A DNA stretch of 64,000 nt, taken from assembly GCF_021560175.1 (NCBI RefSeq), contig NZ_CP091110.1, positions 5,210,501 to 5,274,500 on the forward strand. The letters are read 5' to 3'. A program made the translations under genes and the position numbers. The notes beneath the pieces are model-generated. The model was not told where the DNA came from, searched no databases, and saw only the letters and a list, made by a program, of their open reading frames with translations. This DNA is from Neobacillus drentensis (GTDB lineage Bacteria; Bacillota; Bacilli; Bacillales; Cytobacillaceae). Below, piece after piece: positions 24,064 to 33,009 of the stretch (position 1 is the stretch's first letter; each line of letters opens with the position of its first letter).

Positions 24064-25104
24064 TCACTGATTGGTTTCTGATACCTTTCTTAAATCAAAA
24101 CTAAATCCTCCCTCTTCCCCAGTCTGATGAAGTAAGTGGTGCCTAGGCTTTGGTACCGAATAGGAATCAATTTCTACAATATATTTAGGCCTTTGCTTGG
24201 TTTCCTTATAGATTTTCCCAACATATTCACCAATTAAGCCGATCGCAATCAATTGAAGGCCGCCAATTAACCAAATGGAGGTAATTAAGGACGTCCATCC
24301 AGTTAAGGTTGTACCAAAAAATTTAAGGAATAAGAAATATCCGCCAAACAGCAAACTCATAAAAAACGAAACAAATCCTGTTAGTAAAACAAAACGAATC
24401 GGGGAAATAGAAAAAGATGTAATGCCGTCGAAGGCAAAGCCGATCATTTTTTTGAAAGGGTATTTTGTTTCTCCCGCCTGTCTTTCTAAACGGTCATAAT
24501 AAACAACATCCGAGCGAAAACCTAGCAGGGGAACAATGCCTCTTAAAAATAAATTTACCTCATTGAACCGTTCAAGTTCCTGCAGGGCACGTTTGCTTAA
24601 CAGCCGGAAATCGGCATGATTATAGACGAGATCGACTCCCATTTTTTTCATTAGTTTGTAAAACCCTTGTGCGCTGCTTCGTTTAAAGAGTGTATCCGTC
24701 TCCCGCCCTTTGCGGACGCCATAAACAATTTCGAAGCCCTGATGGAACTTGACGATAAATTCACGAATGACCCGGATATCATCCTGAAGGTCAGCATCAA
24801 TCGAAATAACACAATCCGAATGCTCCTTCGCGGTAAATAGCCCCGCCAGTAGAGCATTTTGATGGCCCACATTCCGTGATAACTTTAGGCCGCGGACAAA
24901 ATTATTCCGCAGCCCCTCCTTATAAATCAGCTCCCATGTGCGATCCTTACTACCATCATCAACCAGTAAGATTTTACTTTGCGTCGAGATAAGTGCATCA
25001 GCGATTAACTCTTTTAACTGTCCCTCGAGCTGCCTTATGGTTTCTGGCAAAACCTCTTGTTCGTTATAACATGGTACAACAATTGTAAGGACTGGTTCTA
25101 TCAT
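24064..25104 (-). CDS. GT2 membrane glycosyltransferase, CsbB/YkoT-like
   Basis: A 346-aa enzyme. The N-terminal GT-A domain has TIVVPCYNEQEVLPET, KLSRNVGHQNALLAG and DADLQDD (metal/nucleotide-sugar binding). Two C-terminal transmembrane helices lie at about 230-305. This is the DPM1/GtrB type that moves a sugar from a nucleotide donor to undecaprenyl phosphate. It lies 18 bases after a large polytopic membrane protein, as in the B. subtilis ykoS-ykoT pair. The pair probably adds sugar to a cell-surface polymer. The sugar is unknown. Confidence 0.9.
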   Translation of the reverse strand: MIEPVLTIVVPCYNEQEVLPETIRQLEGQLKELIADALISTQSKILLVDDGSKDRTWELIYKEGLRNNFVRGLKLSRNVGHQNALLAGLFTAKEHSDCVISIDADLQDDIRVIREFIVKFHQGFEIVYGVRKGRETDTLFKRSSAQGFYKLMKKMGVDLVYNHADFRLLSKRALQELERFNEVNLFLRGIVPLLGFRSDVVYYDRLERQAGETKYPFKKMIGFAFDGITSFSISPIRFVLLTGFVSFFMSLLFGGYFLFLKFFGTTLTGWTSLITSIWLIGGLQLIAIGLIGEYVGKIYKETKQRPKYIVEIDSYSVPKPRHHLLHQTGEEGGFSFDLRKVSETNQ

Positions 25105-25122
25105 TTGTACTACCCCCGCTGT

Positions 25123-26799
25123 CTACATTGTTTTGTATAAATAAATCTTCCAAGCTGCATTTTTTGAAGAAAACACCTTTTCAAGGAAAAGCTTGTTCTG
25201 CTGGGCGTTGTCAATCGGAATCGCCGAGAAGATATAACGGCCGCCCATCTCTTTGAAGACTTCTGTATTTAGCTGAAGATTTTTTAAGTGCCTTTTTGAA
25301 TCTTTTTTGATCATGTATCTTTTCCCAAGCTGGGCTGTAAAAAGATAGCAGCGTCCGCCCCACTTGTCATAGTATTTTTGGATCGTTTTATTTTTTTCTA
25401 ATTCCTTTGCAATGATTTTCCTAAATTGATGTTTATAGCTTAATGGATAAAAATTATTATAGGTATCAATGGTGTAGAAGCCATTAAATTGTGAAACAGC
25501 CGGATGGATCCCGATACTGGCGACGCGATATTCTTCCGGGTTATCGCCGATATAATCCTTTATCTCGGTAAACAAGTCTTCTGCAAAAAACTCCTTAACC
25601 GTTGGCTTTTCCCGATAAATAATTTCATCATTTAATAATCCTAAAAAAGCAATTTGAGAAATGACCAGCCATTTCGCTAATTTCACCCCATCAAGGCCGT
25701 GTCCGGCAATAATTTTTAAGGCGAGGGCAAAGCTTGCATAAATCACCATCGGTCTTAAAAAATGGTAGCGGGCAAAATTAAAGGTATCCATAAAGTGAAA
25801 GACCTTTGTTAACGGCAGCCAGCCCTCATAAAACCAAAAGGCATACCACAACGACAGAACGATATTCAATCCAAATAAAAAGACATACAGCTTTTCCTGC
25901 TCCCAAAGTTTTTTGGTCACGACAATGTACATCGCCATAAAGGTTGCTGGCAAAATAATGAGGGTATGGACGGTCATGACATGGGTGTGTCCAAGTACGT
26001 AGTTTTTTACAAAAAGCCTAACGGCTCTCCAAAATGGAAGATGCGCATGGAAGTATTCATCCCGGCTATTAGGTTCGGAGGAAAACATAAACGAATAAAT
26101 CAGTCGGTACTCCACCAGCATAAAAATTCCCGTCATATAACCAATCGCAAATAAAAAACGCAGGTTCCATCCCTTTCCCCGAAAACAATCCCACAGCCAG
26201 AACACGCCCATCGCGCTAAGAAAAAAGAAAAACCCTAATACTATGCTTGCATATAAAGGAATTAAGGTAAGGACAAGATAGTCCTTCCATGTATCTTGGT
26301 GCTTACGAATATTCAGAAATGCCCAAAGGGCTAATGGCATCCCTAATGTGCTCAGCATCCCTGACGGCCAAAAAGGAGTTAGAGCAAACGCAAGAGCACT
26401 GCCAACTTTGATGACAAGCCATTTTTGATCAGGCATGAAATGGTCTTTTAGCAATAAATACATCCCAAAGAAAGCCACGACCCTTGTGAGTGCTTGGCTT
26501 AATCCGTAGGCAATCATTGTCGGAAAAAGAGTATATAACCAAACAATCACACTGTATTCCGTACCAAATGCATTTCTCGATAATTGTCCGTTGATAATTT
26601 GCGGAATGACGGCATTCACGCTGCCAAACATTTCTCCACTTCTTGCTAATACCTTATACCAGGCTAAATTGGAATCCAGATTATCATGAACCCGGATATG
26701 GGCATTTTCCTGCAAAATGAATAACGGAGAGAGATAGACCGCAATCACAATTAAAGCGAAAAGGATTAAGCTGCGCTCCTTTTTCGTTTCAATAACCAC
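25123..26799 (-). CDS. Polytopic membrane protein, YkoS-like (DUF6044)
   Basis: A 558-aa protein with about 10-12 hydrophobic segments in the first 400 residues and a soluble extracytoplasmic C-terminus (about 410-558). GTG start at 26799 with AGGGGTG 7 bases upstream. It precedes the GT2 gene in one operon. Length and pairing match YkoS. A lipid-linked-sugar flippase or GT-C-like transferase role, as for YfhO with CsbB, is an inference. Confidence 0.75.
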   Translation of the reverse strand: MVIETKKERSLILFALIVIAVYLSPLFILQENAHIRVHDNLDSNLAWYKVLARSGEMFGSVNAVIPQIINGQLSRNAFGTEYSVIVWLYTLFPTMIAYGLSQALTRVVAFFGMYLLLKDHFMPDQKWLVIKVGSALAFALTPFWPSGMLSTLGMPLALWAFLNIRKHQDTWKDYLVLTLIPLYASIVLGFFFFLSAMGVFWLWDCFRGKGWNLRFLFAIGYMTGIFMLVEYRLIYSFMFSSEPNSRDEYFHAHLPFWRAVRLFVKNYVLGHTHVMTVHTLIILPATFMAMYIVVTKKLWEQEKLYVFLFGLNIVLSLWYAFWFYEGWLPLTKVFHFMDTFNFARYHFLRPMVIYASFALALKIIAGHGLDGVKLAKWLVISQIAFLGLLNDEIIYREKPTVKEFFAEDLFTEIKDYIGDNPEEYRVASIGIHPAVSQFNGFYTIDTYNNFYPLSYKHQFRKIIAKELEKNKTIQKYYDKWGGRCYLFTAQLGKRYMIKKDSKRHLKNLQLNTEVFKEMGGRYIFSAIPIDNAQQNKLFLEKVFSSKNAAWKIYLYKTM

Positions 26800-26983
26800 T
26801 CTTTAACACCCCTATATTCGAGAAGTTCTTCCATTTTAAAATTTACTGATAGGTTGGAAATTATTCCAAAAAAGCAAAAAACCCCCCATTTTTTTAGGAT
26901 GATCCACGTGTCTTATGTGCTAAAAGATTATGAGTTTTGCTTCTTTTGACCATAATAGTTAGTACAGAAACGAGGTGCCAGTT

Positions 26984-27970
26984 ATGCCAAATAGAGTATA
27001 TATAGGCTTTTTACGCTTGCCGCTTCTAGTCCGTATCCTAATGATGGCTTTATTGGTGTTTCTATCATTCGGGATTTCCATACATTTTTTAGAACCTGAC
27101 ACCTTTCCAACGATCTTTGATGGGATCTGGTGGGCGATTATTACAGCATCTACTGTTGGATATGGAGATTATGTACCACATTCATTTTTTGGCAGATTAA
27201 CGGCCTTACTATTAATCCTATTTGGGGTAGCTTTTGTCTCCTCTTATTTTGGGACATTAGCTGCTGCGGCTGTCACCAAACAAGATGCCCTTTCTGAGGG
27301 AAAAATTGCTTTTAAAGGAACCGGTCATATCATCATCATCGGCTGGAATGAGCGCTCAAAAGAATTAATCCACAAACTTACTAGTGAAAATAAACAACAA
27401 ATGATCATCTTAATTGATGAAACACTCGAAGCAAATCCTGTTAAATCAAGATACGTCCATTTTATCCAAGGGAAAGGCCATGTAGATGATACGATTGTAA
27501 AAAGTGATATTATAAATGCGGAAAAAGTACTCATTACGGCTGACCGGGGCAACGATGAACTTCAAGCCGATATGAACAGCATCTTAACATTACTGACCAT
27601 TAAGGGCTTATGCCCGCAAGTAAAATGTATTATTGAAATTTTGACTGCTGAACAAGTTGTGAATGCAAAGCGGGCTGGAGCAGATGAGGTCATTCAGTCT
27701 AATAAGCTAACAAGTGTCTTCATGATTAATAGCCTTCATTCTAAAGGGGACGGACTATTGTTGAATGTGATTAACCAGCTGCAGGAAAGCAGGCTCTTTA
27801 CTAATCCTGTCAAAACAGCGGATATCGGGAGGAGTTTCCGGGAAATAGGAATGAATCAGATGGAGGATGGCTTATTATTAATCGGAGTAAAAAGGGGGGA
27901 TGAAACGATTCTTAATCCCCCGCACTCATTTGAAATTAAAGAACATGACCAATTATTGTTATTCAAGTAG
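26984..27970 (+). CDS. yugO: YugO-type potassium channel with RCK domain
   Basis: A 328-aa two-helix K+ channel: helix 1 (about 10-35), pore loop with the selectivity filter TASTVGYGDYVP (about 58-69), helix 2, then a cytosolic RCK/TrkA-N domain with HIIIIGWNERSKEL (about 110) and a TrkA-C end. GAGGTG lies 7 bases before the ATG at 26984. In B. subtilis YugO releases K+ in biofilm electrical signalling and is preceded by mstX; no mstX-like ORF is present here. Confidence 0.93.
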   Translation: MPNRVYIGFLRLPLLVRILMMALLVFLSFGISIHFLEPDTFPTIFDGIWWAIITASTVGYGDYVPHSFFGRLTALLLILFGVAFVSSYFGTLAAAAVTKQDALSEGKIAFKGTGHIIIIGWNERSKELIHKLTSENKQQMIILIDETLEANPVKSRYVHFIQGKGHVDDTIVKSDIINAEKVLITADRGNDELQADMNSILTLLTIKGLCPQVKCIIEILTAEQVVNAKRAGADEVIQSNKLTSVFMINSLHSKGDGLLLNVINQLQESRLFTNPVKTADIGRSFREIGMNQMEDGLLLIGVKRGDETILNPPHSFEIKEHDQLLLFK

Positions 27971-28381
27971 TTATTCGCTGGATAAAAGGACGTTTTCTAA
28001 TTCGGCCACTAATCTTTTTCCTCTATCGACATTTTGAGCAGGAATGTCTGCATCTTTATCAATAGGTGCTTGAAATTGATTTAAGGAAGCTGAAAAATTA
28101 CCAGTGTCACCGTGCTCATCAATGCCATATTCGTATTGATGGCCCAGAAGAAAGGGCCGGCCCATCTCGACGGTACAGCCTCTTGTATCCAGTTCGCCAT
28201 CGACCGCCGTAAATGGCACCCTTAGAAACTGATAACTTTCTTCGTCATTGAGTTTATAGTCGAATGCTCCATGGTCATAATCCCAATTACCGCCAATCGT
28301 ATAGCCGATTGGTTTTAATTTTTGCTCGAGCTTGTACAGGTCAAATTGTTTTCCTTCGACTTTGGATTGTATTTCTAGCAT
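27971..28381 (-). CDS. yugN: YugN-like family protein
   Basis: A 136-aa soluble protein beginning MLEIQSKVEGKQFDLYKLEQKLKPIGYTIGGNWDYDHGAFDY, the YugN family pattern. The start at 28381 follows AGGGGGG; the longer frame to 28420 has no site. It is convergent with yugO, their ends abut, and it is next to pgi as in B. subtilis. Function unknown. Confidence 0.9.
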   Translation of the reverse strand: MLEIQSKVEGKQFDLYKLEQKLKPIGYTIGGNWDYDHGAFDYKLNDEESYQFLRVPFTAVDGELDTRGCTVEMGRPFLLGHQYEYGIDEHGDTGNFSASLNQFQAPIDKDADIPAQNVDRGKRLVAELENVLLSSE

Positions 28382-28426
28382 AATAACTTCCCCCCTTTTG
28401 GATAGCGTTAGTTTCCCCAAACAAAA

Positions 28427-28456
28427 GAGTGCTGATGCAAAATGGCATCAGCACTC
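28427..28456 (-). terminator. Terminator after pgi
   Basis: GAGTGCTGATGC (28427-28438) pairs perfectly with GCATCAGCACTC (28445-28456), followed by CTTTTGTTT-type sequence on the minus strand. Confidence 0.8.
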
Positions 28457-28496
28457 TTTGTTAAATTTATCTCACGTACTTTTAGAATTTTCTAGC

Positions 28497-28522
28497 ACCA
28501 GCGCCAAGCGCATCCGCTTTTC
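28497..28522 (-). repeat. TAGAAAAGCG-family short copy after pgi
   Basis: Minus strand reads AGAAAAGCGGATGCGC then GGCGCTGGTGCTAGA, starting 3 bases after the pgi stop codon. Only the two ends of the element remain. Confidence 0.6.
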
Positions 28523-28525
28523 TGA

Positions 28526-29872
28526 TTATAAACGTTTTTCAAGTTCTGCTTTCTTTTCTTCAAAGCCTGGTTTGCCTAATAGTGCAAACATATTGACCTT
28601 GTAAGCTTCAACACCTGGCTGGTCAAATGGATTCACACCTAGAAGGTATCCGCTCATCGCGACTGCTTTTTCAAAGAAATAAACAAGGTAGCCAAAAGAA
28701 TATTCATCCATTGCAGGGATGGTGACAATTAGGTTTGGCACACCGCCATCTGTGTGGGCAAGCATGGTTCCTTCAAAAGCTTTGTTGTTCACAAAGTCGA
28801 TGGTTTTTCCTTCTAAATAGTTAAGACCATCCAAATCATTTTCAAAGGCTTCAATCGTTAGCTCATGACGAGGCTTGTCTACTTTCACAATCGTTTCGAA
28901 TAGATCACGTCGTCCTTCTTGAACATATTGTCCTAATGAGTGAAGGTCTGTTGAGTAGTTGGCTGAAGATGGGTAAATCCCTTTTTGGTCTTTCCCTTCA
29001 CTTTCACCAAACAATTGCTTCCACCATTCATTAAAATACTGTAAACCTGGTTCATAGTTAATCAGCATTTCAATTGTTTTGCCTTTATTGTAAAGAATAT
29101 TTCTTACAGCCGCATATTGGTAGGCTGGATTTTCTTCTAGTTCAGAATGACTGAAATCATTTTGTGCTTGACGAGCACCTTCCATCATCTTGTCAATATC
29201 TGCACCAGCTACTGCAATTGGCAATAGACCTACAGCTGTTAAAACAGAATAGCGTCCGCCGACATCATCCGGAATTACAAAGGATTCGTAGCCTTCTTCA
29301 TTTGCCAATGTTTTAAGCGCGCCTCTTGCTTTGTCAGTAGTTGCGTAGATGCGTTTACGAGCTTCCTCTACACCGTATTTCTCTTCTAGAATCTTACGGA
29401 AGATACGGAAAGCAATGGCTGGCTCTGTAGTGGTTCCTGATTTTGAGATGACGTTAATAGAAAAATCTTTACCATCAAGCAGGTCGATTACATCGTGCAT
29501 ATAAGTTGAGCTAATGCTGTTTCCAACAAAGATGATCTGTGGATTGCTGCGTTTTTCCTTTGGTAGTGCGTTGTAAAAGCTGTGAGAAAGCATATCAATC
29601 GCTGCTCTTGCACCAAGATATGATCCGCCAATACCGATTACAAGCAGAACATCTGAATCTGATTTAATCTTCTCTGCTGATTTCTGAATCCGTGAGAATT
29701 CTTCTTTATCATAGTTTGTTGGAAGCTCAATCCAGCCTCTAAAGTCACTTCCAGCTCCTGTTCCCTCATGCAGGGAATGATGGGCCACCTTGACCGCATC
29801 GCGTAAATATGTAATTTCATGTTCTCCAAAAAAGGAGAGGGCCTTCGAGTAATCAAAACGAACGTGTGTCAT
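28526..29872 (-). CDS. pgi: Glucose-6-phosphate isomerase
   Basis: A 448-aa glycolytic enzyme, about the usual Bacillus length. VIGIGGSYLGARAAI, NVISKSGTTTEPAIAFRI (phosphate-binding SIS signature), GGRYSVLTAVGLLPI and the C-terminal FDQPGVEAYKVNMFALLG (with the catalytic-type Lys) are visible. The start at 29872 has GGAGG 8 bases upstream; a longer in-frame reading to 29944 lacks one. A 20-bp palindrome lies 37 bases upstream. Confidence 0.97.
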   Translation of the reverse strand: MTHVRFDYSKALSFFGEHEITYLRDAVKVAHHSLHEGTGAGSDFRGWIELPTNYDKEEFSRIQKSAEKIKSDSDVLLVIGIGGSYLGARAAIDMLSHSFYNALPKEKRSNPQIIFVGNSISSTYMHDVIDLLDGKDFSINVISKSGTTTEPAIAFRIFRKILEEKYGVEEARKRIYATTDKARGALKTLANEEGYESFVIPDDVGGRYSVLTAVGLLPIAVAGADIDKMMEGARQAQNDFSHSELEENPAYQYAAVRNILYNKGKTIEMLINYEPGLQYFNEWWKQLFGESEGKDQKGIYPSSANYSTDLHSLGQYVQEGRRDLFETIVKVDKPRHELTIEAFENDLDGLNYLEGKTIDFVNNKAFEGTMLAHTDGGVPNLIVTIPAMDEYSFGYLVYFFEKAVAMSGYLLGVNPFDQPGVEAYKVNMFALLGKPGFEEKKAELEKRL

Positions 29873-29908
29873 GTAGTGATCCTCCATTATTTTATTTTCA
29901 GTTATCAC

Positions 29909-29928
29909 TTTACCTAAGCTTGGGTAAA
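29909..29928. promoter_or_regulatory. Near-perfect 20-bp palindrome upstream of pgi
   Basis: TTTACCTAAGCTTGGGTAAA equals its reverse complement except at one symmetric pair of positions. It lies 37-56 bp before the pgi start codon. Confidence 0.45.
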
Positions 29929-29983
29929 TAATCAAGAAACCCAAGCATATGAAAACGTAACCATTTTCGACAATTTGCTACTT

Positions 29984-31147
29984 TTATAAAGAAGCCCGGT
30001 AAATAGCTAGTACATCGTCACGGTTTAGCTTTTTAAAGTTACCAAATTCGCCATTCACCATTGCACGGTCAGCCATCAATTCAATCTTACTGTCATCTAT
30101 ATCGTAATCTGCCAGGCGCGCAGGAGCCTCTATACTGTTCCAGAATTCGCGCAACTTACGAATTCCTTCTAAACCAGCTTCCTCCGCAGTCTTTCCTTCT
30201 GGATTTACGCCGAACACTCTAACCGCCAGCTGCTTAAAGCGCTCCGGTTTTACACTTAGGTTATGCTCCATCCAGTGTGGGAAAAGAATCGCTAAGCCGC
30301 CGCCATGAGGAATATCATAGACTGCAGATACTGCGTGTTCTAGATTATGGGTGGCCCAATCGCCATGATAGCCCATGTTTACCATGCCGTTCAACGCCAT
30401 GGTGCCGGCATATAGAATTGTAGCTCGGTGTTCATAATTTTCTAGGTCTGCCAGTAACTTAGGAGCGGTCTCCATTACCGTAATCAGCAGTGATTCACAC
30501 ATGCGGTCCTGAAACTGTGTATTTTCTTCTAGATGGAAGTAATGTTCAAACACATGTGACATCATATCGACCATGCCATAGATGGTTTGATTTCTAGGAA
30601 CGGTATAAGTATTTACCGGGTCTAGGATTGAAAACTTAGGGAACGTTACGGCACTTCCCCAGCCGTATTTTTCATTGGTTTCCCAATTGGTAATAACAGA
30701 GCCGGAATTCATTTCAGATCCTGTTGCTGCAAGTGTTAAAACGGTTCCGAACGGCAGTGCTTCGCGTGCGAAGGTCTTCTTTATCACGATATCCCATGGA
30801 TCTCCGTCGTATTTAGCACCTGCGGCAATTAGTTTGGTGCAGTCAATAACACTGCCGCCTCCGACTGCTAAAAGAAACTCGATTCCTTCTTGTTTACAGA
30901 TTTCTACACCTTTTCTTGCGGTTGAAATGCGCGGATTTGGTTCTACTCCGGAAAGTTCAAAAACCTGGGCGCCTATTTCATCCAAGATGCTGGTTACTTG
31001 ATTATAAAGGCCGCTTTTTTTAATACTGCCTCCGCCATAAACAAGTAATACCTTTTTCCCGTATTGTGGGATTTCGGTTTTTAATTGTTCAAGCTGGCCT
31101 TTTCCAAAAATTAATTTGGTTGGGTTTAAAAATGTAAAGTTCTCCAC
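29984..31147 (-). CDS. yugJ: Iron-containing alcohol dehydrogenase, YugJ/butanol-dehydrogenase type
   Basis: A 387-aa group III dehydrogenase. NPTKLIFGKGQLE is the family start, GGGSVIDCTK binds NAD(P), and the metal ligands lie in DMMSHVFEHYF (Asp/His) and DIPHGGGLAILFPHWMEH. The GTG at 31147 is chosen because AAGGAAGGTG lies 6 bases upstream and the homologue begins at this point; the ATG at 31168 has no site. It converts butanal or other short aldehydes to alcohols. It is downstream of a 52-bp repeat array. Confidence 0.9.
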   Translation of the reverse strand: MENFTFLNPTKLIFGKGQLEQLKTEIPQYGKKVLLVYGGGSIKKSGLYNQVTSILDEIGAQVFELSGVEPNPRISTARKGVEICKQEGIEFLLAVGGGSVIDCTKLIAAGAKYDGDPWDIVIKKTFAREALPFGTVLTLAATGSEMNSGSVITNWETNEKYGWGSAVTFPKFSILDPVNTYTVPRNQTIYGMVDMMSHVFEHYFHLEENTQFQDRMCESLLITVMETAPKLLADLENYEHRATILYAGTMALNGMVNMGYHGDWATHNLEHAVSAVYDIPHGGGLAILFPHWMEHNLSVKPERFKQLAVRVFGVNPEGKTAEEAGLEGIRKLREFWNSIEAPARLADYDIDDSKIELMADRAMVNGEFGNFKKLNRDDVLAIYRASL

Positions 31148-31218
31148 TGATAACACCTTCCTTTTCATTTACTATTATTATTTATAATGTTTTATTTTGC
31201 AAAAAAACTGGTTTGGGG

Positions 31219-31630
31219 CTTCCGGGGCTTAGAGGATTTCTTATCTGTTGCAGGTCTTAATTCCCTTTGCCTTCGGGGCTGTGACCCCTTCTTATCTGTC
31301 GTAGCTCTCGATCCCTTTCGCCTTCGGGGGTTGTGACCCCTTCTTATCTGTCGTAGCTCTCGATCCCTTTCGCCTTCGGGGGTTATGACTTCTTCTTATC
31401 TGTCGTAGCTCTCGATCCCTTTCGCCTTCGGGGGTTGTGACCCCTTCTTATCTGTCGTAGCTCTCGATCCCTTTCGCCTTCGGGGGTTATGACCTCTTCT
31501 TATCTGTCGTAGCAGCTGCTTCCCTGCCTCTTCGGGGGTTATGACCTCTTCTTATCTGTCATAGCAGCTGCTTCCCTTACCCTCCGGGGGTGTAACCTCT
31601 CCCTATCATGTTGTAGTACCCGTTTTCCTT
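31219..31630. repeat. 52-bp tandem repeat array (eight units)
   Basis: Units begin (CTTC-GGGG) at 31219, 31271, 31322, 31374, 31426, 31478, 31530 and 31582, a 52-bp period with one 51-bp step. The core contains CTTCGGGGGTTGTGACCCC, with a GGGGT/ACCCC hairpin, then CTTATCTGTCGTAGC. End units are degraded. It fills the space between the yugJ and dehydrogenase genes. There are no spacers, so it is not CRISPR. Confidence 0.95.
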
Positions 31631-31680
31631 AAAAACAAAATTCTCCAAATAATATTCTTTACTTACTTACACAAAAAAAC

Positions 31681-31711
31681 CCTGTATCATTTTCATGATA
31701 CAAGGATTTTT
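31681..31711 (-). terminator. Terminator after the Glu-dehydrogenase-like gene
   Basis: CCTGTATCAT (31681-31690) pairs with ATGATACAAGG (31695-31705); the minus strand continues into a T-run. Confidence 0.75.
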
Positions 31712-32983
31712 TTAAACCCAGCCTCTAAAAAGACATGCCTCTGCCAGCTTTTTGACGCCTGCCATATAGGCTGCTAACCGCATATTAATATTGCGGCTTT
31801 GTGCAAGCTCATAAATACGATCGAAGGATTGGACGATTTTTTCACGCAGTTTCCATTCAATTTCTTCTTCTTCCCAGTAAAGACCCTGGTTGTTTTGAAC
31901 CCATTCTAAATAGGCTACTGTCACACTTCCGGCTCCTGCTAATACATCAGGTATTAGCAAAATATCCCGCTCTTGGAGAATCATTGTTGCCTCCAGCGTA
32001 GTTGGTCCGCTTGCAGCCTCTACCACTATTTTCGCTTTAATATTATAGGCATTTTCAGCCGTTATTTGATTCGCAATGGCTGCCGGCACTAAAATATCAC
32101 AATCCTTTAAAAGAAGCTCTTCGTTTGGCATCACACGATCAAAGAGCGTTGTGATCGTTCCAAAGCTATCGCGGCGATCGAGAAGATAATTGATATCTAA
32201 ACCATCGGGGTCATATAGTGCACCATAAACATCAGATATACCGATAATAATTGCACCCGCGTCATGTAAGAACTTGGAGACATATCCACCAGCATTGCCA
32301 AAGCCCTGGACAATAACCCGCGCCCCTTTAAGAGAAAGTCCACGCCGCTTGGCCGCTTCCTCAATACAAATCGTTATCCCTTTTGCTCCTGCTTTTTCCG
32401 AACCCACAGACCCTCCGAGTACCAAAGGTTTTCCAGTGATAAAGCCAGGAGAGTCGTATTGCCGGAGACGGCTGTACTCATCATACATCCAAGCGATAAT
32501 TTGCGAGTTCGTGTAAAGCTCGGGAGAAGGAATATCTTTTGTTGGTCCAACCATTTGGCTAATGGCGCGGACATACCCGCGGCTTAACCGCTCTAGCTCT
32601 CCAAAGGACATGGTTCGCGGGTTACAAATAATCCCGCCTTTGCCGCCGCCAAATGGAAGGTCACATATTCCGCATTTTATGCTCATCCACATCGATAAAG
32701 CCTTTACTTCATCTTCTGTTACGTTTGGATGAAAGCGGATGCCTCCCATCGTAGGTCCGACTGCATCACTATGCTGGGCACGGAAGCCTTTAAAGACCTT
32801 GGTGGAACCATCATCCATTCGAACGGGAATTCTGACGGTGACGGATTTCAATGGTTCCTCTAAAAGATGAAACATATCCTGATGATATCCGAGCTTTTTT
32901 AAGGCATCATGTATTACTATTTTTGTTGAAGTAAGAAGATTTAAATCATCTGCAGCCACTGTATCCTCATCAATCGTCACCAT
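31712..32983 (-). CDS. Glu/Leu/Phe/Val dehydrogenase family protein with altered active site
   Basis: A 423-aa protein colinear with RocG/GudB. SIKCGI and FGGGKGG keep two catalytic lysines, and VIVQGFGNAGGYVSKFL is the NAD domain. Four pocket positions differ from glutamate dehydrogenases: GPTMGG for GPTKGG (side-chain carboxylate Lys), DIPSPEL for DIPAPDV (Ala to Ser, catalytic Asp to Glu), and GSVTVA for GGVTVS (Ser to Ala). I confirmed these from the bases. Glutamate may not be the substrate, or activity may be lost. It follows rocD by 26 bases in one operon. AGGGGTG precedes the ATG. Confidence 0.88.
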   Translation of the reverse strand: MVTIDEDTVAADDLNLLTSTKIVIHDALKKLGYHQDMFHLLEEPLKSVTVRIPVRMDDGSTKVFKGFRAQHSDAVGPTMGGIRFHPNVTEDEVKALSMWMSIKCGICDLPFGGGKGGIICNPRTMSFGELERLSRGYVRAISQMVGPTKDIPSPELYTNSQIIAWMYDEYSRLRQYDSPGFITGKPLVLGGSVGSEKAGAKGITICIEEAAKRRGLSLKGARVIVQGFGNAGGYVSKFLHDAGAIIIGISDVYGALYDPDGLDINYLLDRRDSFGTITTLFDRVMPNEELLLKDCDILVPAAIANQITAENAYNIKAKIVVEAASGPTTLEATMILQERDILLIPDVLAGAGSVTVAYLEWVQNNQGLYWEEEEIEWKLREKIVQSFDRIYELAQSRNINMRLAAYMAGVKKLAEACLFRGWV

Positions 32984-33009
32984 GTTTGCACCCCTAGTTA
33001 TTTTCGTGA

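Noticed and set aside
26800..26983. mstX (Mistic) gene upstream of yugO
   Set aside because: No ORF of suitable size overlaps or precedes yugO, unlike in B. subtilis.
31219..31630. CRISPR array (also considered at 45420-45870)
   Set aside because: Units are contiguous with no unique spacers and no cas genes are present.
31712..32983. Naming the gene rocG or gudB
   Set aside because: Four substrate-pocket residues differ, so a confident glutamate dehydrogenase name is not supported.
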